Below, one piece after another: positions 1 to 7,428 of a DNA stretch of 41,330 nucleotides. The stretch comes from an uncultured Bacilli bacterium (lineage in GTDB: Bacteria; Bacillota_I; Bacilli_A; RF39; UBA660). The notes below the pieces were generated by a model. That model did no database searches. It was not told where the DNA came from and saw only the letters and a program-made list of their open reading frames with translations. The stretch is from NCBI GenBank assembly GCA_947632455.1, contig CANRPK010000008.1, forward strand, positions 1-41,330, in the 5' to 3' direction. Within the stretch, counting starts at the first letter, position 1; each line of letters opens with the position of its first letter. A program made the translations under genes and the position numbers.

Positions 1-74
1 CACAACTAAATTACTTCGCAAAATTTTAGCTTTGTGTAAGCAATTAGATAAGTAGTCATCCACCACTTGACTAC
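1..74 (-). ncRNA. possible structured RNA or leader, cut by the window edge
   Basis: Directly below a minus-strand promoter, the predicted transcript would open with a hairpin (GTAGTCA at 52-58 pairing with TGACTAC at 68-74). A second stem follows, CACAACTAAA pairing with TTTAG and TTGTG across a 2-nt bulge (about 1-35). No convincing reading frame is present, only a possible 17-codon ORF. It could be a small RNA or the 5' leader of a gene beyond the edge. I do not recognise a known RNA family. Confidence 0.25.
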
Positions 75-80
75 ACTCAT

Positions 81-110
81 ATTATATACCAAATTAACAC
101 ATTATTTCAA
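81..110 (-). promoter_or_regulatory. minus-strand promoter
   Basis: On the minus strand TTGAAA (105-110) and TATAAT (81-86) are separated by 18 bp. The -35 lies inside an AT-rich inverted repeat (about 104-133). It would drive transcription leftwards out of the window. Confidence 0.4.
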
Positions 111-255
111 ATTTTTTAAAAATTTTGAAATTTCGTGTCTTTTTGTTGTGTATATAATACCACAAAAATTTATTCTTGACAAATCTTAGAATGTCATAAA
201 ATAATATATTTTCTAAAAAAACTTTTTTTCGACAAAACAAGCCAAATAATACCTC

Positions 256-284
256 TTTACGAATATATATTTTAGTTTTAAAAT
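256..284 (+). promoter_or_regulatory. candidate promoter of small ORF A
   Basis: TTTACG (256-261) and TAAAAT (279-284) are spaced by 17 bp, about 95 bp before the small ORF, and the same sequence occurs in copy B at +364. The leader would contain CCTTTA (340-345), complementary to TAAAGG (362-367) in the ribosome binding site. This suggests that the Shine-Dalgarno is masked. Confidence 0.3.
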
Positions 285-378
285 ATTAACCTGAACATTT
301 AAGGCGGAGTGCCTACTATCTATTTCCTTTCTATTTCTTCCTTTATTTAGGGGGTTTAATTTAAAGGAGGTACTAGTC

Positions 379-474
379 ATGATAAAAGTAATTTTATCCG
401 TGATATTATTGTCTAAAACAATAAAAAAGACACTCATCTTTATAAATGTGAAGATAAGTGTCTACAAAAAATAA
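379..474 (+). CDS. small cationic hydrophobic peptide, copy A (toxin-like?)
   Basis: A 31-codon ORF starting MIKVILSVILL and ending ISVYKK. It is hydrophobic at the N-terminus and carries about seven lysines. A very strong Shine-Dalgarno (AAAGGAGG at 363-370) lies 8 nt before the ATG. The tandem copy differs at three codons within these 31, and all three changes are synonymous (ATA/ATT, GTG/GTA, GTC/GTT), which supports real translation. The 3' part overlaps the hairpin at 428-463. Small size, a basic hydrophobic peptide, a possibly sequestered ribosome site and tandem copies recall type I toxins, but no known family was recognised and no antisense promoter is clear. The longer antisense frame over the same DNA is judged a shadow. 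Confidence 0.45.
   Translation: MIKVILSVILLSKTIKKTLIFINVKISVYKK
428..463 (-). terminator. minus-strand terminator hairpin, copy A
   Basis: AGACACT-C-ATCTT pairs with AAGAT-A-AGTGTCT with a single internal mismatch, and a T-run follows on the minus strand (complement of A-run 423-428). It lies inside small ORF A. It is the duplicate of the hairpin that probably terminates the acetyltransferase gene. Confidence 0.6.
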
Positions 475-742
475 ACACGTAAGCATTTAGTCCTTAAATG
501 TTCTACATTTTAAGTATAACATACTTTATTTTTAATTACAACTATTTATATACTCCAACAATAAAGCCCAGGAATATATTTAAAAACTTTTTTCGACAAA
601 ACTAGCCAAATAATACCTCTTTACGAATATATATTTTAGTTTTAAAATATTAACCTGAACATTTAAGGCGGAGTGCCTACTATCTATTTCCTTTCTATTT
701 CTTCCTTTATTTAGGGGGTTTAATTTAAAGGAGGTACTAGTC

Positions 743-841
743 ATGATAAAAGTAATTTTATCCGTGATATTATTGTCTAAAACAATAAAAAAGACACTCA
801 TCTTTATTAATGTAAAGATAAGTGTTTACAAAAAACAATAA
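743..841 (+). CDS. small cationic hydrophobic peptide, copy B
   Basis: A 32-codon ORF identical in protein to copy A plus one C-terminal Gln (TAA replaced by CAA, next TAA used). The same AAAGGAGG ribosome site lies 8 nt upstream. The nucleotide differences from copy A inside the shared 31 codons are all silent. The ORF is antisense to the 3' untranslated region of the acetyltransferase gene. Function unknown; a type I toxin-like peptide is one possibility. Confidence 0.45.
   Translation: MIKVILSVILLSKTIKKTLIFINVKISVYKKQ
792..827 (-). terminator. terminator of the acetyltransferase gene
   Basis: Same hairpin as in copy A, followed on the minus strand by a T-run (complement of 785-792). It lies about 80 bp downstream of the acetyltransferase stop codon. 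One stem position has become a G-T pair. Confidence 0.6.
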
Positions 842-905
842 TGTAGGCATTTAGTCCTTAAATGTTCTACATCTTAAATATAACATACTTCTTTTTAAAT
901 TACAA

Positions 906-1400
906 CTATTTATATACCCCTACAATAGTACTATTTGGTGGAACATCCCTTAAAACTATTGCACCCGCACCTATTATGGAATTAGTTCCTATGGTAATAT
1001 TACCTAAAATTAAAGCTCCGGCGCCAATAGTGACATTATTTTCAATCGTGGGATGTCTTTTATTTTTTTCTTTTCCTGTTCCGCCTAAAGTTACTCCATG
1101 ATATAGCATAACATTATCTTTAATAATTGTTGTCTCTCCAATAACTACTCCCGTTCCATGATCAATAAAAAAATCTTTGCCAATAACTGCACCCGGATGA
1201 ATTTCTATTCCGGTTCTTTTTTTAGCTACCTCACTAAAATATCTGGCTAAAAAAAAGCATTTATGTAAATATAAAAAATGCGCTATTTTATAATAAATAT
1301 ATACTTTAAAAAAAGGATATAAAATTATTTCTATATTTCTATGTATTGCCGGATCTTTTTCTTTTATTAATTTTAATAAATTTTTAAAAAATTTTATCAT
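906..1400 (-). CDS. cysE: serine O-acetyltransferase-like hexapeptide transferase
   Basis: Left-handed beta-helix acyltransferase of the CysE type, which acetylates L-serine from acetyl-CoA as the first step of cysteine synthesis. The signature segment [19 protein letters not shown] is followed by [13 protein letters not shown] and [10 protein letters not shown], typical of serine acetyltransferases; the His of DHG and of YHG are the expected catalytic and substrate residues. The N-terminal helical part is short (about 165 residues in all versus about 220 in Bacillus). The protein stops at STIVGVYK, where relatives usually continue with a few more residues (VPGR...), so the tail is slightly clipped at the repeat boundary. 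The ATG at 1400 was preferred over an in-frame GTG at 1409; both ribosome sites are weak. A maltose/galactoside-type acetyltransferase is less likely. Confidence 0.8.
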   Translation of the reverse strand: MIKFFKNLLKLIKEKDPAIHRNIEIILYPFFKVYIYYKIAHFLYLHKCFFLARYFSEVAKKRTGIEIHPGAVIGKDFFIDHGTGVVIGETTIIKDNVMLYHGVTLGGTGKEKNKRHPTIENNVTIGAGALILGNITIGTNSIIGAGAIVLRDVPPNSTIVGVYK

Positions 1401-1425
1401 TCTTATCACAATATAATATATGAAA

Positions 1426-1453
1426 ATAACTTAACCATGTCTAGTTAAGTTAT
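1426..1453 (-). terminator. terminator after yebC
   Basis: Perfect 10-bp stem ATAACTTAAC / GTTAAGTTAT with an 8-nt loop, overlapping the yebC stop. On the minus strand it is followed by TTTTCATATATT. Confidence 0.65.
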
Positions 1454-2169
1454 CTATTATTTACATTATGATATATTTCTGTTACATCATCAATTTCATC
1501 TAATAATTTATAAAGTCTATCAAATAATTCTAAATCTTCATCATTTAAATCTACTTTATTTTTAGGATACATTCCTACTTCATCTATTTCATATTCTACA
1601 TTTGGTATAATACCCTCAATAACATCTTTAGTTTTATTTATATCATTAGGTATAACACTTATTGTAAGTTCATTATCTTCACTTTCAAACTCTACCGGTT
1701 CAATTCCTTCTTCTAATAATTTATCAAATATTTCTTCTTCTTGATTAGTTTTAAAAGCTATAATAGCTAAATAATCATAATTATAAGAAACACTATTATT
1801 TACTCCTAAACTTTTATTAACTTTATTAAAAGCTGCTCTAACCATTCCAACAGTTCGATTAACATTATCCGTTAAAGTTTTAATAATTAAGGTAGAGGCT
1901 CCCGGTCCAAATCCTTCATAAATAACTTCATGATAATCTTCTCCGCCTACTCCTTTAGCCTTTTCAATCGCTCTATTTATAATATCACTAGGTACTTGTT
2001 CCTTTCGAGCTTTATCAACCATTCTCTTTAAAAAGATATTACTTTCTAATTCTGGTGATCCTTTTTTTGCTGCTAAATATATTTCTTTTGCATAAGTTGA
2101 ATATAGTTTAGCTTTCATTGCGCCAGTCTTTTGAATACTAGCTTTTCTAACTTCGTATGCTCTACCCAT
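1450..2169 (-). CDS. yebC: YebC/PmpR family transcriptional regulator or translation factor
   Basis: A member of the universally common YebC/TACO1 family, 239 residues, of usual length. Family members act as DNA-binding regulators or assist ribosomes at difficult peptide motifs. The opening MGRAYEVRKASIQKTGAMKAK matches the conserved YebC N-terminus, followed by the usual YAKEIYLAAKKG, PELESN and YEGFGPG motifs. The start at 2169 is set by GGAGG 7 nt upstream; an upstream in-frame start is not needed. It has its own promoter inside the 3' end of the patatin gene and a strong terminator, so it is probably monocistronic. Confidence 0.93.
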   Translation of the reverse strand: MGRAYEVRKASIQKTGAMKAKLYSTYAKEIYLAAKKGSPELESNIFLKRMVDKARKEQVPSDIINRAIEKAKGVGGEDYHEVIYEGFGPGASTLIIKTLTDNVNRTVGMVRAAFNKVNKSLGVNNSVSYNYDYLAIIAFKTNQEEEIFDKLLEEGIEPVEFESEDNELTISVIPNDINKTKDVIEGIIPNVEYEIDEVGMYPKNKVDLNDEDLELFDRLYKLLDEIDDVTEIYHNVNNR

Positions 2170-2195
2170 AACATTACCTCCCAAAATCTTTAAAA

Positions 2196-2224
2196 ATTAT
2201 AACACGTATTTCTATAATAGTCCA
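2196..2224 (-). promoter_or_regulatory. yebC promoter
   Basis: TGGACT (2219-2224) and TATAAT (2196-2201) on the minus strand, 17 bp apart. The -35 overlaps the last codons of the patatin gene. Confidence 0.5.
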
Positions 2225-3267
2225 GTAAGAAGTTTTAACTCGCTTACATATTCATAAATAAAATATTTCTTTTTAAAATTTTTATTTATATATTTAAGTA
2301 TTTTTCTACTACTATATATTTTATAATAATCTACACTTTCATGTTCCATTATATATTCTAAAGCTTTTATTGTCATATCTTTATAACTATCTACTTTAAA
2401 AAATAACTTAATTCTATGTTGTAAATCTTTATTTACTTTTCTATTTAAAAACTTATAATAATATTCTTTTTTTCTTTTAAATACATATTTTTCTCCATCA
2501 TAGTTTTTAAATAATCTTATTCCATCATAGTATCCCATTTTAATGTTTTCATCTACTCTTTTAGGATCTACATCAATAATTCCCCCTAATTTTCTTTTAG
2601 ACTCAATTACTACCACTTTACTAGGATCATAAGGTCTATGTAACCCAATACCTTTTACTTTAACTAAATATACTTTTTTATATCCTTTATTAAGAAGCAT
2701 ATTAACTGGTCCAATATCATAAAAACCCCCATCTAAATAATAATTGCCATCAATTAATTTTTCTTCTTTAAAAATTGGTAAAAAAGCACTAGCTAATATA
2801 TATTCTTTTACTTTATTAGGATCCATATCTTCTTTAAATATATAAAGAGGTTTTAAATCTTTAAACCGTACAGTACATAATCCATAATCCATTTTACTTT
2901 TAAGTAAGGAATTAACATCTAAATTGTTATCTAATACTTCTTTTATTCCTGAAACTTCTATTCCTTTACTTTTAAGTATTTTAAAAAAATTAACTATTCC
3001 TAATTTTAATAAATTAAAACTAATAGCTTTTTTGTTTAATAAATTTACAAATTCATCTTGAAAGCCAAAAACTTTACCCATTGATAAACTTCGCCATAAT
3101 TTAGGTAAATCTCTACCTCGACCACTAGCAATCATCGCACCATTTAAAGCTCCTATGCTTGTTCCACATACTCCATCAATCTTGATGCCTGCCTCCAACA
3201 TTGCTAAATAAACCCCGGCTTGATATGAGCCTCTTACTCCGCCACCCTCTAAGGCTAGCCCAATCAT
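2212..3267 (-). CDS. patatin-like phospholipase
   Basis: Serine lipid acyl hydrolase of the patatin family (RssA/YlbK type), 351 residues. It shows the glycine-rich oxyanion segment EGGGVRGSYQAG (about 7-18), the nucleophile elbow GTSIG with Ser37, and the catalytic Asp in DGG (about 179) within YYLDGGFYDIGPV. The N-terminal 200 residues form the enzyme domain. The lysine-rich tail of about 150 residues is typical of small bacterial patatins and of unclear role. Its ATG overlaps the stop of the upstream epimerase gene in ATGA, so the two are translationally coupled; AGAGGT precedes the start. No signal peptide, so it probably acts on the inner membrane face. Confidence 0.9.
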   Translation of the reverse strand: MIGLALEGGGVRGSYQAGVYLAMLEAGIKIDGVCGTSIGALNGAMIASGRGRDLPKLWRSLSMGKVFGFQDEFVNLLNKKAISFNLLKLGIVNFFKILKSKGIEVSGIKEVLDNNLDVNSLLKSKMDYGLCTVRFKDLKPLYIFKEDMDPNKVKEYILASAFLPIFKEEKLIDGNYYLDGGFYDIGPVNMLLNKGYKKVYLVKVKGIGLHRPYDPSKVVVIESKRKLGGIIDVDPKRVDENIKMGYYDGIRLFKNYDGEKYVFKRKKEYYYKFLNRKVNKDLQHRIKLFFKVDSYKDMTIKALEYIMEHESVDYYKIYSSRKILKYINKNFKKKYFIYEYVSELKLLTGLL

Positions 3268-4202
3268 TTTTTACCTCTTTTAAGGAAGAAAATCACAGGT
3301 TTAGCCAAAAAGCGAGCTACTAAACGTTTATTTTTAACATTTCTTTTAAGTCGCATATAATAAGAAGCTAAAGAATCACTTCTAAACTCTAAAACATCAT
3401 TTAAACTATCTCCATCTAAATATTTATGTGTATAAAAATTTTTATCAACAAATAAAGAAGTTAAAATATATTTAAAACTTAAACCATATATTTCTAAAAC
3501 TTTAGCTAATATTTCTCGATAAGTAGCCATTTGGGCTTCTCCACCAGTCGCATTTACAATTTTTTTGTTAAACTCTTCACTCTTAGCTAAAAGACTTACC
3601 AACATATATCCTGCATCATTATCAGTTAAAGCTTCGCAAATACGATTTAACTTAACATTATACATAAAAGCTCCATATTTAGGATCACTAAGTATTAAAG
3701 GTAATCTAACAATTATGTATTTTTTTAATTTTTTCTTTATTAATTCCTCACATTTAACTTTAGTTTGACTATAATAATCTAAATCTGTAACTAAAATTGG
3801 ACTTTTAACACTTACTTCTTCTTTATCACCATATACTGTTGTTGAAGATCCATATATTAAAACACAATTTGGATTATAATAATTTATTGCTTTAACAATA
3901 TTTTCTGTACCATCATATTCAACTAAATCACTTAAATCTTTTTTTATATCAGCAAGTGGAGGCATAACCCCAGCTAAATGAATTATATAATCTTGATCTT
4001 TAACCAAAGCATCCATTAAAACTGTATCATTTATATCTCCATAAATAACATTTATTCTTCTTCTGTATTTTTTTAATTTACTTTGACTATTTTTATTTCT
4101 TAAATCCATGGCTGTTATTTCATATTTACCTTCACTAAGTAAATATTTTATTACTTTAATCCCTATTACGCCACTAGCTCCAGTAACTAAAACTTTTTCC
4201 AT
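3264..4202 (-). CDS. NAD-dependent epimerase/dehydratase family protein
   Basis: Extended short-chain dehydrogenase/reductase, 312 residues. The Rossmann nucleotide-binding motif VTGASGVIG lies at about residues 6-14, a DxxN-type segment follows (GDIND), and the catalytic pair YYSQTKVK (YxxxK) with upstream GSSTTVYG gives the active site. Relatives act on nucleotide sugars or modify lipids, but the substrate cannot be read from the sequence. It is coupled by ATGA overlap to the patatin gene, which hints at a shared role in envelope lipid or glycan metabolism. It follows the ZIP transporter gene by only 9 bp. Confidence 0.85.
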   Translation of the reverse strand: MEKVLVTGASGVIGIKVIKYLLSEGKYEITAMDLRNKNSQSKLKKYRRRINVIYGDINDTVLMDALVKDQDYIIHLAGVMPPLADIKKDLSDLVEYDGTENIVKAINYYNPNCVLIYGSSTTVYGDKEEVSVKSPILVTDLDYYSQTKVKCEELIKKKLKKYIIVRLPLILSDPKYGAFMYNVKLNRICEALTDNDAGYMLVSLLAKSEEFNKKIVNATGGEAQMATYREILAKVLEIYGLSFKYILTSLFVDKNFYTHKYLDGDSLNDVLEFRSDSLASYYMRLKRNVKNKRLVARFLAKPVIFFLKRGKK

Positions 4203-4211
4203 AAAACACTC

Positions 4212-4964
4212 CTATAATCCTAAGGAAACTATAAGTAATCCTAAACCTACTAATATTCCTATAAAAGTTTCCTTTTTATTTTTATTAACTATAACTTCCG
4301 GTAATAATTCCCAAAATATAATATATATTAGCATTCCAATCGTAAATGCCATCACTAATGCAAAAACTAAATTATTAATATGTCCCCCTAGTAAAAATAT
4401 TAATCCTCCAAAGAAACTTGATAATGAAAGGACTCCAATTAAAACTTTATCTTTTTTTAAATCTATCGCACTAAATATATGAGTTCCTAGCGGAATATTA
4501 TGAAGAGCAATCGATAAAGCAATTAAAAGTCCTATTTTAAAATTTGATATTGCTAAACCACATATCATAAAACCTTCTAAAATATTATGTAATATTAAAC
4601 TAATTATGGTAAGCATTCCAATATGATGAATATGCGAAATATGTTCTTCATGTTCTTTTTCATTATCTTTATGATTATGATGATGGGTAGGAATAAATGT
4701 ATCTAATATCTTTAATATTAATAAACCTAAAATAATAAATATTCCTAAAAATATTATTTTTTCAGCTAATTTATATTTTTCTAATAATTCCCATACTTCT
4801 GGTAATATATCTAAAAATATTAAACCTAGCATTACTATAAAAGCTAACCCAACACTAAAATAATTTAATTTATCTTTATTTTTAACTTTATAAGTAATTA
4901 TTCCTCCCACCAAGAAAAATAATCCCGCAATGAGAGTTAAAAGTATTCCATAAATTTTACTCAT
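4212..4964 (-). CDS. ZIP family divalent metal transporter
   Basis: Integral membrane protein of about 250 residues with around eight hydrophobic segments and a His-rich cytoplasmic loop (THHHNH...HEEHISHIHH, about 93-115), the layout of ZIP zinc/iron/manganese importers. The metal-site motif of helix 4 is present (HNILEGF). In helix 5 the usual HNxPEG reads HNIPLG, so one metal ligand glutamate is replaced by leucine. The ATG at 4964 was chosen over an in-frame GTG at 4976 because it follows GGAG at a workable distance. It has its own promoter at 4986-5014 and leads the three-gene run with the epimerase and patatin. Confidence 0.85.
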   Translation of the reverse strand: MSKIYGILLTLIAGLFFLVGGIITYKVKNKDKLNYFSVGLAFIVMLGLIFLDILPEVWELLEKYKLAEKIIFLGIFIILGLLILKILDTFIPTHHHNHKDNEKEHEEHISHIHHIGMLTIISLILHNILEGFMICGLAISNFKIGLLIALSIALHNIPLGTHIFSAIDLKKDKVLIGVLSLSSFFGGLIFLLGGHINNLVFALVMAFTIGMLIYIIFWELLPEVIVNKNKKETFIGILVGLGLLIVSLGL

Positions 4965-4985
4965 CAAAATAATCACTCCACCATA

Positions 4986-5014
4986 ATTATAACCTTATTT
5001 AACCATTTTATCAA
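4986..5014 (-). promoter_or_regulatory. promoter of the ZIP transporter operon
   Basis: TTGATA (5009-5014) and TATAAT (4986-4991) on the minus strand with an exact 17-bp spacer, just above the ribosome site of the transporter gene. Confidence 0.6.
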
Positions 5015-5026
5015 TACAAACAAAAA

Positions 5027-5054
5027 AGCCATATTTATATACATAAACATAGCT
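5027..5054 (-). terminator. terminator after the zinc-ribbon membrane protein gene
   Basis: 12-bp stem AGCTATGTTTAT / ATAAATATGGCT on the minus strand, followed by CTTTTTTG. The two non-Watson-Crick positions are G-U pairs in the minus-strand RNA but mismatches in the plus-strand RNA, which fits minus-strand use. Confidence 0.7.
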
Positions 5055-5066
5055 TCGGTATGGAAT

Positions 5067-5084
5067 GTAGATAATAATATCTAC
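5067..5084. repeat. 18-bp inverted repeat GTAGATA-ATAA-TATCTAC
   Basis: Perfect 7-bp arms around a 4-bp centre, about 50 bp above the -35 of the metal transporter promoter. It could be an operator or a small hairpin; no regulator can be assigned. Confidence 0.35.
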
Positions 5085-5136
5085 AACTTAATAGTAACAC
5101 ATATTTTCAAAATATACAATATCCTAGACAAAACTT

Positions 5137-5943
5137 TTACCAATTATTAATATCATAATAAGAATTATTGTATCCATCTTTTATAATATTACTAGTAAAA
5201 TTACTAAGAAAGAAACTAGTAACCGCAAATATTAATACTAAACTTGCTAAAGTAACACTTGTTAAAACATAAGCTTGAGTATTTTCTTTAAACCCACCCA
5301 TTTTAATATATTTTAACATAAAGTTAAATAAACAAGCAAAATAGACAACTACTCCAAATATTTTACCAATAATTCCTAAAATACTAAAATAATTAGTAAT
5401 AAACATAACAAGATAGCATAATATCATTGGTGAAAAACTTACTGCATATAATGCTAACATATCTTTAAAACTTAATTTTTTATCACTAAATATTTTTATT
5501 CCTAAAAAAGCCATAGCAATCGGAATAAATAATAATATAAATTTTATTATTGCTGAAAATACAAATATCTTAAAGTAAGGAACTACTAGTTCTGCATCAA
5601 CAATTCTTTGATATAAAATACTAAGGAAATTCATTATTGTTGAAAAAGAACCTGTAATAAATAAAGCAAAACTTATTGCCATCGCTACTAATAATATCAT
5701 ATTATGTCTAAGCTTATTTTCCTTAATTCTTTCATCTAAAGTATCCATTGGTTTTTTAAACATACCTATAATTGTATTAACTACATTTTTTACATAATCT
5801 ACAATAACATCGGTATTAACACTTACTGCTACCTCTTCTTTAGTACAATCACATACTTCATTTTCCCCTAATTCTTTACCACATTTAGTACAAAATTTCT
5901 TTTCTACTTTTACTTCTTCATTATTTTTTGCTTTTCTTGGCAT
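5137..5943 (-). CDS. zinc-ribbon multi-pass membrane protein
   Basis: 268 residues. A short N-terminal zinc ribbon (FCTKCG at about 17-22, CDC at about 31-33) is followed by a linker and about five or six hydrophobic segments from residue 75 onward (for example ILLVAMAISFALFITG). The layout resembles Yip1-type or uncharacterised zinc-ribbon membrane proteins of Bacillota, but no named family is certain. The ATG at 5943 fits AGGAG 8 nt upstream. It starts 15 bp after the next zinc-ribbon gene in the same direction, so the two are very likely cotranscribed, with the terminator at 5027-5054. Confidence 0.7.
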   Translation of the reverse strand: MPRKAKNNEEVKVEKKFCTKCGKELGENEVCDCTKEEVAVSVNTDVIVDYVKNVVNTIIGMFKKPMDTLDERIKENKLRHNMILLVAMAISFALFITGSFSTIMNFLSILYQRIVDAELVVPYFKIFVFSAIIKFILLFIPIAMAFLGIKIFSDKKLSFKDMLALYAVSFSPMILCYLVMFITNYFSILGIIGKIFGVVVYFACLFNFMLKYIKMGGFKENTQAYVLTSVTLASLVLIFAVTSFFLSNFTSNIIKDGYNNSYYDINNW

Positions 5944-5958
5944 ATTAAACACTCCTCA

Positions 5959-7368
5959 CTATTTATATAAATATGGTTCTACTATATATAGATAATATCC
6001 GTTTAATCCTCCATCATTAGTAGTAACAAATTCTATTTTCATATCATCTACATCAGTAATATCAATATCAATATCCGCCATAAAATTACTTTCTTTAGTT
6101 ATTTCTTTACTTCTAAATAATTCTTTAGAACCACTTGTAATAACTATCTCACCTTTAAAATCTCCTGGCCAATTATCTCCCACGACAATTTTAGCTCTAA
6201 ATTTACTATAATATTTATTTAAGCGATAAATTCTATAGCCGCCATCTTTATTGAAGCTAAATTGAATATAACTTTCATATTGATTATCTTTAATATTAAC
6301 TCCATAACTAGAATCATAACTATTATGATATTCCACAACATATTTATCCACTAAATTATCTGGTAATTTCTTTTCTAAAGAACTTTCTAATTTTTCTAAT
6401 TCTGCATTTTTATCTTCATCTTTAATAACTTTTTTTACTGATTTTACTAAATCATAAGCTTGATTATAATCTAAATTTTCTTCATCTTGCGCTACAATAA
6501 CTTTTAAAGCCTCAACTATTTTATTAACAGTATCTTCATAAGTTTTTTGATATTCCTCAGTACTACTTAAATCTACATTATTAATGATCTTATTTTCTTC
6601 TAAATATTTTAATTGTTCTAAATAATCATCTAATAATTCTTCGTTTATAACTTTTTCATCAGCTTCTAATATATCATCATATTTAGTTAAAAAATCTTCA
6701 AGCTCTTCTTTTACATAACTAGCAATATAATCTCTTGCTTCTTTATAATAAGAATCTTGTTCAATTACTCTTTCAAAATAAGCATATTTAGAATATTCAT
6801 CTTTTTCTACTGAACCATATAAATAATTTATTTTTGAACTATATAATTCACTTAATGTTTCTAAATGATTCTGATAATCTTCATAATTAAGTATATAATT
6901 ACTACCATCATAATACTCATATATAGCTTTTAAGATACTTTTTATTCTTTGATAAGAATTAGCTAAGACTTCTTTATTTTTATAATTAGTATTAAAATTC
7001 TTAACCCAACCATTTATTTTATCTTCACTTATTTTTTCAATTTTACCTAAAACTTCTTGATCATTTTTATTGTTATTTAATATCTCCGCTACTACTCTTA
7101 ATTCTTTTACATCATTTTCTTTATAATTAGCATAATAATAATCTAAATTATCACTTACTCTTTTTAAAGGATTACTTAGTAAAATTATTAAAATAATAAT
7201 AGCTAATATAACAATTAATATAACACTACCCATAATCATTTTTGTCTTTTTAGGTAATTTACTAAACTTTTCCATAAGTTCATTTTTATTATTACTTAAT
7301 TTATTTCCACATTTTTCACAAAATCTAGCATCATTTTCATTTTTTGTGCCACATTTCTCACAAAACAT
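5959..7368 (-). CDS. zinc-ribbon, single-pass membrane protein with large extracellular domain
   Basis: 469 residues. The N-terminus is a CxxC...CxxC zinc ribbon (Cys3, 6, 17, 20: MFCEKCG, FCEKCG), then a basic stretch and one transmembrane helix (about 44-65). The remaining 400 residues are acidic, largely helical and coiled, and end in a beta-rich tail. This plan (ribbon inside, one helix, long outer part) is that of TcaA/YvbJ-like proteins of Bacillota, linked in known cases to wall stress, but similarity of the outer part cannot be judged by eye. The start is fixed by AGGAGTGGAT just before ATG at 7368. Cotranscribed with the downstream zinc-ribbon membrane protein. Confidence 0.7.
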   Translation of the reverse strand: MFCEKCGTKNENDARFCEKCGNKLSNNKNELMEKFSKLPKKTKMIMGSVILIVILAIIILIILLSNPLKRVSDNLDYYYANYKENDVKELRVVAEILNNNKNDQEVLGKIEKISEDKINGWVKNFNTNYKNKEVLANSYQRIKSILKAIYEYYDGSNYILNYEDYQNHLETLSELYSSKINYLYGSVEKDEYSKYAYFERVIEQDSYYKEARDYIASYVKEELEDFLTKYDDILEADEKVINEELLDDYLEQLKYLEENKIINNVDLSSTEEYQKTYEDTVNKIVEALKVIVAQDEENLDYNQAYDLVKSVKKVIKDEDKNAELEKLESSLEKKLPDNLVDKYVVEYHNSYDSSYGVNIKDNQYESYIQFSFNKDGGYRIYRLNKYYSKFRAKIVVGDNWPGDFKGEIVITSGSKELFRSKEITKESNFMADIDIDITDVDDMKIEFVTTNDGGLNGYYLYIVEPYLYK

Positions 7369-7428
7369 ATATCCACTCCTTAATATAAATATATTACAAT
7401 AAATTACCAATAAAATAAATACTTTTAT

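Larger units (their letters stand above)
219..563. repeat. tandem direct repeat, copy A
   Basis: This block is nearly identical to 583-927 with a constant offset of 364 bp. It contains small ORF A, the hairpin at 428-463 and, at its right end (541-563), a copy of the last six codons of the neighbouring acetyltransferase gene (IVGVYK-stop on the minus strand). The duplicated unit therefore reached into the 3' end of that gene. Confidence 0.85.
583..927. repeat. tandem direct repeat, copy B
   Basis: Second copy of the 364-bp-offset duplication. Its right end is the real 3' end of the acetyltransferase gene. It carries small ORF B and a terminator-like hairpin at 792-827. About 19 bp of unique sequence separates the two copies. 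Confidence 0.85.

Noticed and set aside
213..801. Two near-identical 73-74 codon frames on the minus strand in the tandem repeat (213-437 and 580-801)
   Set aside because: They have no ribosome site, run through a terminator-like hairpin, and their likeness is explained by the DNA duplication. The opposite-strand small ORF has the strong ribosome site and purely silent changes.
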